Positions 1 to 5,134 of a stretch of 5,686 bases of DNA are shown here, one piece after another; the first letter of the stretch is position 1; every line of letters starts with the position of its first letter. Source of the stretch: Chloroflexota bacterium (lineage in GTDB: Bacteria > Chloroflexota > Anaerolineae > J102); assembly GCA_024276255.1 (NCBI GenBank), contig JAJRXO010000462.1, forward strand, positions 1 to 5,686. The letters are read 5' to 3'. The notes below the pieces were generated by a model. It searched no databases and was not told the origin of the DNA. It saw only the letters and a program-made list of their open reading frames with translations. The position numbers and the translations under genes are program-made.

Positions 1-491
1 GCCTCATGCAGGAAGCCGAGGATGAGGAAGTCGCCGTCATCCTTCTGGACGTGGTGCTGGGCTATGGCGCCCATCCTGACCCGGCCAGCGAACTGGCCCC
101 CGCCATTGCCCAGGCCCGAGCTACCGCCCAGGCTGCGGGACGCCATCTGGAAGTGGTGGCGGTGGTGGTTGGCACTGACGAAGACCCTCAGGACATGGCC
201 GCCCAGATCGAGCAGTTGCAGGCTGCCGGCGCCCATGTCGAAACCAGCAATGAAAGCGGCGTGCGTTATGTGGGTGCGCTGTTGCGCAGCCTTAACGGCA
301 TATCGGAAGGTCAGCCCGTTGACCTGGAGAGCATCCAGCAACCCCTGGCCGCCATCAACGTGGGTCTGGAAAGCTTTGCCGACAGCCTGCAAAGCCAGGA
401 AGCACAGGTTGTGCACGTGGAATGGCGCCCGCCGGCCAGCGGCAACGAACGCCTGGCAGCGATCCTGGCCCGCATGCGGTCAGGTTCATAG
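1..491 (+). CDS. fdrA: FdrA / AllF, C-terminal part (5' end outside the window)
   Basis: The frame is open to the left edge (first full codon at 3), so the ATG at 6 is internal and the gene begins upstream. About 163 codons are present. FdrA resembles the succinyl-CoA ligase alpha subunit; in E. coli, as AllF, it belongs to oxamate carbamoyltransferase (oxalurate + phosphate to oxamate + carbamoyl phosphate), a cytosolic step of anaerobic allantoin use. Counting from the ATG at 6, the family's C-terminal signature is visible: LLDVVLGYGAHPDPA at residues 14-28 and VVGTDEDPQ at 54-62, matching the ligase-CoA (flavodoxin-like) domain. An extra tail of about 70 residues follows (from about 279 in the window), with INVGLESFADSL and VVHVEWRPPASGNERL, which as I recall E. 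coli FdrA lacks. The gene stops with TAG at 489-491. The next gene encodes its usual partner. Family assignment is firm; the substrate here is not known. Confidence 0.9.
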   Translation, partial: LMQEAEDEEVAVILLDVVLGYGAHPDPASELAPAIAQARATAQAAGRHLEVVAVVVGTDEDPQDMAAQIEQLQAAGAHVETSNESGVRYVGALLRSLNGISEGQPVDLESIQQPLAAINVGLESFADSLQSQEAQVVHVEWRPPASGNERLAAILARMRSGS

Positions 492-497
492 AACATA

Positions 498-513
498 GAA
501 GCCCGCGCGCTTC
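498..513 (+). other. Short inverted repeat after fdrA
   Basis: GAAGC (498-502) and GCTTC (509-513) form a perfect 5-bp stem around a 6-base loop, starting 7 bases after the fdrA stop. No T-run follows, so it is not a convincing intrinsic terminator. It could be a weak RNA-stabilising hairpin or chance in GC-rich DNA. The rest of the 492-662 spacer shows no clear promoter. Confidence 0.2.
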
Positions 514-609
514 CACAAGTTCATAACGATCGGCGAGCCCATGTCTGCGCCTCGCTGATCCATTTGCTCTTCATCGCCACCAGTTCCCTCCCAAATACTC
601 AAAAAGCGT

Positions 610-632
610 CCTCCGCCGGTATCGCCGGGAGG
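610..632 (+). other. Possible leader hairpin upstream of the DUF1116 gene
   Basis: CCTCC (610-614) pairs perfectly with GGAGG (628-632) around a 13-base loop. Within it CGCCGG occurs twice as a direct repeat (614-619 and 623-628). The 3' arm looks like a Shine-Dalgarno sequence but sits directly against an in-frame ATG at 633, with no spacing, so it is unlikely to serve that codon. It lies 30 bases upstream of the chosen start at 663. A translational control role is only a possibility. Confidence 0.2.
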
Positions 633-650
633 ATGCCCCAAATAACTCAA

Positions 651-656
651 GTGAGG
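651..656 (+). promoter_or_regulatory. Ribosome binding site deciding the DUF1116 start
   Basis: GTGAGG lies 6 bases before the ATG at 663. This spacing favours 663 over the in-frame TTG at 564 and ATG at 633, neither of which has a properly spaced Shine-Dalgarno sequence. Confidence 0.6.
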
Positions 657-662
657 TATCTT

Positions 663-1904
663 ATGAATATCGACCGAGCAAATACAGAAGCAGTCGAACG
701 CATGATGGAAGCCCGCCCAGTCCTTGTTGGCGTGGGCAAGGCGCTCGACGTGGTGCCTGGCATGCACGAAAACCTGCTCATGCACGCCGGGCCGCCAATT
801 ACCTGGGAGCGAGCATCAGGACCCATGCGGGGGGCGATCATTGGAGCCTTGATGTTTGAGGGCAAGGCCAACAGCCCGGAAGAAGCAGAAGAGCTGATCA
901 AGTCGGGGAAAATCGCCCTGGAACCGTGTCACGACCACCAGTCTGTGGGGCCCATGGCCGGCGTGACCTCGCCCTCCATGCAGATGTACATCCTGGAAAA
1001 CAAGACCCATGGCAATTTCGCCTATTCCAACTTGAATGAGGGCTACGGCAAGGTGTTGCGCTACGGCGCCTACGACGACAGTGTGCTTGAGCGTCTGCAC
1101 TGGCTGAACGATGTGATGGCGCCCGTGCTGCGCGATGCCATCGAGGCCAGTGGCGGCATCGACATCAAAGCATTGCTGGCCGAAGCCCTGCACATGGGCG
1201 ATGAAGGGCACAACCGCAACAAGGCGGGCTCGATCCTGTTCCTGAAATCGCTGGCACCCCATGTTGCCAAAGTCGCCCCCAATGCAGAAGTCGCCTCCGC
1301 CATCCTCAAGGATATCGGCGACAACGCCCTCAGCGTGCTCAACCCCGTGATGGCCGCGTGCAAAGCCATGGCCGATGCCGCTCACGGCGTGGAAGGCAGC
1401 ACCATTGTCACGGCAATGGCCCGCAACGGCACCGATATCGGCATTCGCGTCAGTGGTCTGGGCCAGCAATGGTTCACCGCCCCCTGCCCGCAGCCCAAGG
1501 GCCTCTACTTCCCTGGCTTCACCGCCGAAGACGCCAGCCCCGACATCGGCGACAGCACGATCACCGAAACCGCGGGCATTGGCGGCTTTGCCATGGCTGC
1601 TGCCCCGGCCATCGTCACCTTTGTCAGCGGCACCCCACAACTGGCCGTCGATACCACCCTTGAGATGTACGAGATCACCTTCACGGAGCACAAGTACTTC
1701 ACCATCCCGGCGCTTGGCTTCCGCGGCACGCCCACAGGCATGGACATCCGCAAGATCGTGGAAACAGGTATCGAACCGCGCGTGAACACCGGCATCGCCC
1801 ACAAAGACCCCGGCGTAGGTCAGATTGGCGCCGGTCTGGTGCGCCCGCCCATGGCCCTATTCGAAAAAGCTCTCATGGCCTATGCTGAAAAATACGGTTT
1901 CTAA
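663..1904 (+). CDS. ylbE: DUF1116 family protein (YlbE / AllG), oxamate carbamoyltransferase-type subunit
   Basis: This 413-residue protein is close to E. coli YlbE in length (about 419 by recall) and resembles it throughout. In E. coli, YlbE (AllG) acts with FdrA (AllF) and AllH in oxamate carbamoyltransferase, which phosphorolyses a ureido acid to carbamoyl phosphate in the cytosol. Landmarks are HAGPPITWER (41-50), SGPMRGAIIGA (52-62), PCHDHQSVGPMAG (88-100), LNEGYGKVLRYGAY (124-137), ALHMGDEGHNRN (175-186), TAMARNGTDIGIRVSGLG (250-267), GDSTITETAGIGG (296-308) and NTGIAHKDPGVGQIGAG (375-391). No signal peptide or membrane segment is apparent. The start at 663 is chosen for its spaced GTGAGG and because similarity begins there; upstream in-frame residues look non-conserved. 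The gene lies 171 bases after fdrA, consistent with an operon. The family is certain; oxalurate as substrate is not, since the downstream genes point to a different upstream pathway. Confidence 0.93.
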   Translation: MNIDRANTEAVERMMEARPVLVGVGKALDVVPGMHENLLMHAGPPITWERASGPMRGAIIGALMFEGKANSPEEAEELIKSGKIALEPCHDHQSVGPMAGVTSPSMQMYILENKTHGNFAYSNLNEGYGKVLRYGAYDDSVLERLHWLNDVMAPVLRDAIEASGGIDIKALLAEALHMGDEGHNRNKAGSILFLKSLAPHVAKVAPNAEVASAILKDIGDNALSVLNPVMAACKAMADAAHGVEGSTIVTAMARNGTDIGIRVSGLGQQWFTAPCPQPKGLYFPGFTAEDASPDIGDSTITETAGIGGFAMAAAPAIVTFVSGTPQLAVDTTLEMYEITFTEHKYFTIPALGFRGTPTGMDIRKIVETGIEPRVNTGIAHKDPGVGQIGAGLVRPPMALFEKALMAYAEKYGF

Positions 1905-1937
1905 GCCTGTCTCCCAAGCCGCCCCCACCCGAATTAC

Positions 1938-1962
1938 AGAACATACAGATTATTTCTGTTCT
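1938..1962. promoter_or_regulatory. Candidate operator: AGAACA-N13-TGTTCT inverted repeat
   Basis: AGAACA (1938-1943) and TGTTCT (1957-1962) are perfect inverted arms 13 bases apart. Inside, ACAGA (1945-1949) and TCTGT (1955-1959) form a second, shorter inverted repeat, and ACAGA also occurs at 1936-1940. The stretch is AT-richer than its surroundings and lies in the spacer before the cyclase gene. It may be a regulator site or a small hairpin; no regulator gene is in the window to match it. Confidence 0.25.
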
Positions 1963-1988
1963 TCGCCTACGGATTGTCTCCCCACCTG

Positions 1989-2037
1989 GTGTTGCTGACA
2001 GCGCAACACGCAACTTCAAATACGAGATACGCAACAC
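1989..2037. promoter_or_regulatory. Candidate operator: three GCAACAC half-sites upstream of the cyclase gene
   Basis: GTGTTGC (1989-1995) and GCAACAC (2003-2009) are perfect 7-base inverted arms around a 7-base spacer. A third half-site, GCAACAC, recurs at 2031-2037 as part of an 8-base direct repeat, CGCAACAC (2002-2009 and 2030-2037). The repeats end 51 bases before the ATG at 2089. A dyad plus an extra half-site resembles a transcription factor binding region. The dyad could also fold as an RNA hairpin, but no T-run follows. I see no strong -35/-10 pair in the 1905-2088 spacer. Confidence 0.4.
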
Positions 2038-2042
2038 ACTCC

Positions 2043-2053
2043 GGGAGACTCCC
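2043..2053. other. Short palindrome GGGAG-A-CTCCC
   Basis: Two perfect 5-base inverted arms flank a single central base, 35 bases before the cyclase start codon. It is too tight to fold as a hairpin, so if meaningful it would act as a DNA site. Chance occurrence is quite possible. Confidence 0.15.
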
Positions 2054-2076
2054 CCTGATACGCCTCATTTACCAAC

Positions 2077-2081
2077 AGGAG
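2077..2081 (+). promoter_or_regulatory. Ribosome binding site of the two-domain cyclase gene
   Basis: AGGAG is followed by 7 bases and then the ATG at 2089, which fixes the start of the long frame ending at 3759. Confidence 0.75.
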
Positions 2082-2088
2082 TTTACTC

Positions 2089-3759
2089 ATGGATCGCGAA
2101 ACTTTAATCAACGCCCTCGCCAATGCCGAAGTCTACGACCTCAGCCAGGATCTGAGCATCTTCACCCCGCCCTGGCCTGGCGACAAGGCCCTAGAGATCA
2201 CCTTCTTCAAACGCGTGACCGGCGCCTATGGCGGCGGTCAGGGCGCCAACGGCCAGTGGATTCGCTGGAGCAACACCACGGGCACGCACCTGGTGGGCGA
2301 ACGCGCCTACAATTCCGGCGGCCGCGCCCTGGCGGACGTACCCCTGGAAGCCGTTTCCGGCCGCGGGGTCGTGGTCGACATCTCCGATCTGATGTCTGAC
2401 TACGCCGTGTACACGCCGGAAATGATCACCAGCCGCGCGGATGTGCGCAAGGGTGACATCCTCATCATTAACACCGGCTACCATCGCTATTCCTGGGATC
2501 GCCCCGATGTGGTCAACCCCAATGCCCAGGGCGGTGTGGAAAGCAAGGAATTCGGCTTCCTGGTGCGCCACCCCGGCCCCTCCATGGAATTCTACAAATG
2601 GGCCATGGACATGGAGCTGAAGATCGTGGGTGTGGATTGCGGCATGGCAGAACATCCCATGAACACCAACATCCGCATCATGCACCCCGGCGAGTTTGAA
2701 AAAGCCGAGGCCAAGCTCAAGGCTCAGTTCGGCAAGAGCTGGGACGAGATGTTCCCGCCCCAGGAATACTACAAACTGACCCACTTGCAACTGCCCAAGA
2801 GCCATCTTCTGTTTGCCGAAGCCCTGGTGGGCCAGATCGATGAGCTGATCGGCAAGCGCGCCTGGTTCATGATGTTCCCCCTGCCCTACATGGAAGTCGA
2901 ATCCTCCTGGATGCGGCCCGTCGCCTACCGCCCCCCTGCCGGCATGGACGAGGAAACCTTCTTCCACATGCTCGACGATGCGGAGATCCTGGATTTCACC
3001 CTGCCGTTCAGCGTGCAGACCCCGCAGTGGGCCAATTACGAGCCCCTGGTTGTGCATTATGTCAAACGCGTGGGCGGCCTGTCCTACGGCCTGGGCCGCA
3101 ACACCTCCATCTGCGAAGCCAGCTTCCATCTGGCCACCCACATGGACGGCGAAAAGCACTTCTGGCCCAACGGACGCACCATCGGCCAGGTGCCGTTGGA
3201 ATCGTGGATCGGCCCAGGCGCCATCGCCGACATCTCCGACATGGTCACGGACCTGGAAGTGTACACGCCGGAGATGATCGAAAGCGTGGTGGAAGTACGA
3301 GAAGGCGACATCCTCATCATCAAGACCGGCTTCCACAAATACGGCTGGAACAGCCCCGACTCGGACGAGTTCCGCTACATGCTGCGCCATCCCGGCCCCT
3401 CGCCCGACTTTTCGGAATGGGTGATCAGCAAGGAGATCAAATGGCTGGGCATCGACGCTGTCAGCCAGGACCACCCCATGAACACCATCCAGCGGGTTTG
3501 GCATCCCAAGACCTTTGCCGAGGCCAACGCCAAGCTGAAGGCCAAGTTCGGCAAGGATTGGGACGAGATGTATGCGCTGGACAAATACTACCAGGACACC
3601 CACCTGAACCTGTTCCCCAAGGGCATTGTGCATGCCGAAAACCTGGGCAGAGACATTGCGCACACGCCCAGCGGCCGCTACTATCTCGGCGTGTACCTGC
3701 CCAAGGGCATGGAAACTGCCTCCATGTGGGGACGGTTCATCGCCATCAAAGAGGGTTAA
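2089..3759 (+). CDS. Two-domain cyclase-family hydrolase (tandem PF04199-type), degenerate N-domain and intact C-domain
   Basis: This 556-residue protein is about twice the usual 210-280 residues of cyclase-family metal-dependent hydrolases (kynurenine formamidase KynB, isatin hydrolase), which hydrolyse amides or open cyclic amides. It has two homologous halves, about 4-283 and 284-556. Shared segments include VYTPEM (107/391), GDILIIxTGxHxYxW (122/406), RHPGPS (160/433), HPMNT (189/462) and KLKAxFGKxWDEM (209/482). The family motif HxGTHxDxPxH appears in the C-domain as HLATHMDGEKH (347-357), keeping H347, H351, D353 and H357. In the N-domain the same site is TTGTHLVGERA (63-73), with only H67 left. 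The later H (189/462) and E (244/517) positions are present in both. By inference, domain 2 is catalytic and domain 1 structural, substrate-binding or changed in function. No signal peptide or membrane segment is seen. The next gene starts 3 bases after its stop, and it probably hydrolyses an intermediate linked to the molybdenum hydroxylase. The substrate is unknown. Confidence 0.88.
   Translation: MDRETLINALANAEVYDLSQDLSIFTPPWPGDKALEITFFKRVTGAYGGGQGANGQWIRWSNTTGTHLVGERAYNSGGRALADVPLEAVSGRGVVVDISDLMSDYAVYTPEMITSRADVRKGDILIINTGYHRYSWDRPDVVNPNAQGGVESKEFGFLVRHPGPSMEFYKWAMDMELKIVGVDCGMAEHPMNTNIRIMHPGEFEKAEAKLKAQFGKSWDEMFPPQEYYKLTHLQLPKSHLLFAEALVGQIDELIGKRAWFMMFPLPYMEVESSWMRPVAYRPPAGMDEETFFHMLDDAEILDFTLPFSVQTPQWANYEPLVVHYVKRVGGLSYGLGRNTSICEASFHLATHMDGEKHFWPNGRTIGQVPLESWIGPGAIADISDMVTDLEVYTPEMIESVVEVREGDILIIKTGFHKYGWNSPDSDEFRYMLRHPGPSPDFSEWVISKEIKWLGIDAVSQDHPMNTIQRVWHPKTFAEANAKLKAKFGKDWDEMYALDKYYQDTHLNLFPKGIVHAENLGRDIAHTPSGRYYLGVYLPKGMETASMWGRFIAIKEG
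2098..2937 (+). repeat. Internal duplication, copy 1 (N-terminal cyclase domain, degenerate site)
   Basis: Residues 4-283 of the protein. DNA identity survives locally: GTGTACACGCCGGA at 2407-2420 and GACATCCTCATCAT at 2455-2468 both recur 852 bases (284 codons) downstream. After about residue 137 this copy carries roughly 11 extra residues, so later matches are offset by 273 residues instead. Confidence 0.85.
2938..3756 (+). repeat. Internal duplication, copy 2 (C-terminal cyclase domain, intact metal site)
   Basis: Residues 284-556. It carries the complete H-x3-H-x-D-x3-H set (347-357) together with H462 and E517. GTGTACACGCCGGA at 3259-3272 and GACATCCTCATCAT at 3307-3320 match copy 1. 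The domain ends also correspond: MEVESSWMRPVAY (268-280) aligns with METASMWGRFIAI (541-553). Confidence 0.85.
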
Positions 3760-3762
3760 GGT

Positions 3763-4644
3763 ATGAAGCCACCTCCCTTTGCGTATCATGCACCCACGAC
3801 ACTCGACGAAGCCCTGCAGCTAATGGCAGAGCATGGCTATGGCGCAAAGGCGCTGGCCGGTGGTCAGAGCCTGATCGCCACCATGAATTTCCGCCTGTCC
3901 ATCCCGTCGGTGCTGATCGATCTCAACCGCATCCGCGAGCTCGACTATATCGAGCCCGCGGCCGGGGGTGGCCTGCGAGTGGGGGCCATGACCCGGCATG
4001 CGCAGGTGGAAAAGAGCGAACTGGCGGCAGAGAGGGCGCCGCTTGTGCATGACACCATGCCCCTCATCGCCCATCCCCAGATTCGCAATCGCGGCACCTT
4101 CGGCGGCTCCATCGCCCATGCCGATCCCGCAGCCGAGTTACCGGCCATCCTGCGGGCGCTGCAGGGCCGTGTGAAAGCGCAGAGCGCTCGCGGCGAACGC
4201 TGGATCGATGCCGATGATTTCTTCGTCGGCCTGTTTGCCACCGCCCTGGAGCCCGATGAGATCGTCACTGAAGTGCAGCTGCCGCCCATGCCCGCCCACA
4301 GCGGCTGGTCAGTACAGGAGGTCGCCCGCCGGCATGGCGATTTTGCCCTGGTGGCGGCCTTCGCCCTGCTCAGCCTGGATGACAAGGGCGCCTGCCGCGA
4401 CGTACGACTCACCTTCTGCGGCGTAGGCGAGGGTCCCGCCCTGGCTCCGTCGGCGGCTGCCGCACTCAAGGGCCAGCAACCCAGCGAACAGGCCATCAAG
4501 GAAGCGGCGGCCGCCGCGACGAACGACGTCGATCCGCCCGGCGATGTGCACGCCAGCAGTCAGTTCCGCCGCCATCTGGTGAAGATCCTGGCCGAGCGGG
4601 CCCTGAGCACCGCGGCCGCCCGCGCCTCAGGCAAGGAGGTATGA
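3763..4644 (+). CDS. Molybdenum hydroxylase medium subunit, FAD-binding (CoxM/XDH subunit M type)
   Basis: This 293-residue protein has the usual length of CoxM-type subunits, which carry FAD and pass electrons from the Fe-S subunit to an acceptor. Both FAD-binding signatures are visible: LAGGQSLIATMN (31-42) and TFGGSIAHADPAAE (112-125). Further family landmarks are VLIDLNRI (50-57), LRVGAMTRHAQVE (71-83), IAHPQIRNRGT (102-112), RRHGDFALVAAF (189-200) and DVHASSQFRR (261-270). GAGGG at 3751-3755, 7 bases ahead and inside the end of the cyclase gene, supports the ATG at 3763. The 3-base gap upstream and 1-base gap downstream show tight operon coupling. The enzyme is cytosolic: no export signal is present on this subunit. 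I do not assign a cox symbol because the catalytic motif of the large subunit lies outside the window; CO oxidation and N-heterocycle hydroxylation are both compatible with this subunit. Confidence 0.93.
   Translation: MKPPPFAYHAPTTLDEALQLMAEHGYGAKALAGGQSLIATMNFRLSIPSVLIDLNRIRELDYIEPAAGGGLRVGAMTRHAQVEKSELAAERAPLVHDTMPLIAHPQIRNRGTFGGSIAHADPAAELPAILRALQGRVKAQSARGERWIDADDFFVGLFATALEPDEIVTEVQLPPMPAHSGWSVQEVARRHGDFALVAAFALLSLDDKGACRDVRLTFCGVGEGPALAPSAAAALKGQQPSEQAIKEAAAAATNDVDPPGDVHASSQFRRHLVKILAERALSTAAARASGKEV
4633..4639 (+). promoter_or_regulatory. Ribosome binding site of the 2Fe-2S subunit
   Basis: A strong AAGGAGG lies within the last codons of the medium-subunit gene, 6 bases before the ATG at 4646. 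It favours that start over the in-frame ATG at 4658, which is 18 bases away. Confidence 0.8.
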
Positions 4645-4645
4645 C

Positions 4646-5134
4646 ATGCCGCAAACCATGAAGATCAACGTCACGGTCAATGGCGTGGCCTACGAGCGCG
4701 AGGTGGAACCCCGCCTGCTGCTCAGCGATTTCATTCGCCATGAGCTGGGGCTCACCGGCACGCATGTAGGCTGCGAACACGGCGTATGCGGCGCCTGCAC
4801 CATCCTCTTCGACGGGCTTGCCGTGCGCTCGTGCCTGATGTTTGCCGTGCAGGCCGATGGTCATGAGATCGTCACCGTGGAAGGTCTGGCCCCCGACAGC
4901 GAACACATGCATCCCCTGCAGGAGGCGTTCTGGGAGGCGCACGGCCTGCAATGCGGCTTCTGTACACCCGGCTTTTTAATGACCCTGAAACCCTTCCTGG
5001 AACAGAACCCTGATCCCACTGAGGAAGAGATTCGCGAGGCTATTTCCGGCAATCTCTGCCGCTGCACCGGCTATCAACACATTGTGGATGCGGTCAAGCT
5101 GGCTGCCGACAAAATGAAGGAGGCTGCGTCATGA
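4646..5134 (+). CDS. Molybdenum hydroxylase small subunit, two 2Fe-2S clusters (CoxS type)
   Basis: At 162 residues the length is normal for this family. It carries the two 2Fe-2S clusters that relay electrons from the molybdenum centre to FAD. The N-terminal plant-ferredoxin-type cluster uses C43, C48 and C51 (CEHGVCGAC) with C63 (RSCLMF). The C-terminal helical-bundle cluster uses C103 and C106 (QCGFCTPGF) with C138 and C140 (NLCRCTGY). All eight cysteines are present, so the subunit looks functional. The order FAD subunit, 2Fe-2S subunit, molybdenum subunit is the coxMSL order. The gene starts one base after the medium-subunit stop, and its stop overlaps the next start in an ATGA, indicating translational coupling. 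The family is certain; the substrate of the complex is not shown by this subunit. Confidence 0.96.
   Translation: MPQTMKINVTVNGVAYEREVEPRLLLSDFIRHELGLTGTHVGCEHGVCGACTILFDGLAVRSCLMFAVQADGHEIVTVEGLAPDSEHMHPLQEAFWEAHGLQCGFCTPGFLMTLKPFLEQNPDPTEEEIREAISGNLCRCTGYQHIVDAVKLAADKMKEAAS
5117..5123 (+). promoter_or_regulatory. Ribosome binding site of the large subunit
   Basis: AAGGAGG ends 7 bases before the ATG at 5131 and lies inside the small-subunit gene, supporting the overlapping ATGA start. Confidence 0.8.

Noticed and set aside
564..662. Longer N-terminus for the DUF1116 protein, from TTG at 564 or ATG at 633
   Set aside because: The added residues do not look like the family, neither start has a well-spaced Shine-Dalgarno sequence, and 663 has GTGAGG at 6 bases and matches the family's length.
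816..1802. Open frame of 328 codons on the - strand across the DUF1116 gene
   Set aside because: Same composition-driven mirror effect; no family motifs, and the + strand protein is conserved throughout.
1905..1935. Intrinsic terminator after the DUF1116 gene
   Set aside because: No GC-rich stem followed by a T-run is present; the C-rich stretch does not pair with itself.
1992..2021. Sigma-70-like promoter, TTGCTG (1992-1997) with TCAAAT (2016-2021)
   Set aside because: The spacing of 18 is plausible but the boxes match the consensus at only about 3 and 4 of 6 positions; too weak to call.
1974..2399. + strand frame of 141 codons overlapping the start of the cyclase gene
   Set aside because: It overlaps the well-supported cyclase gene out of frame, is Arg/His-rich and has no recognisable features.
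2089..3759. Cyclase gene doubled by an assembly error
   Set aside because: The two halves differ widely in sequence and in indels, with only short identical DNA stretches, so they are an old duplication and not a recent or artificial copy.
2191..3789. Long open frame on the - strand across the cyclase gene (532 codons)
   Set aside because: It mirrors a strongly supported + strand gene in GC-rich DNA; its His/Val/Gly-rich translation has no recognisable domain.
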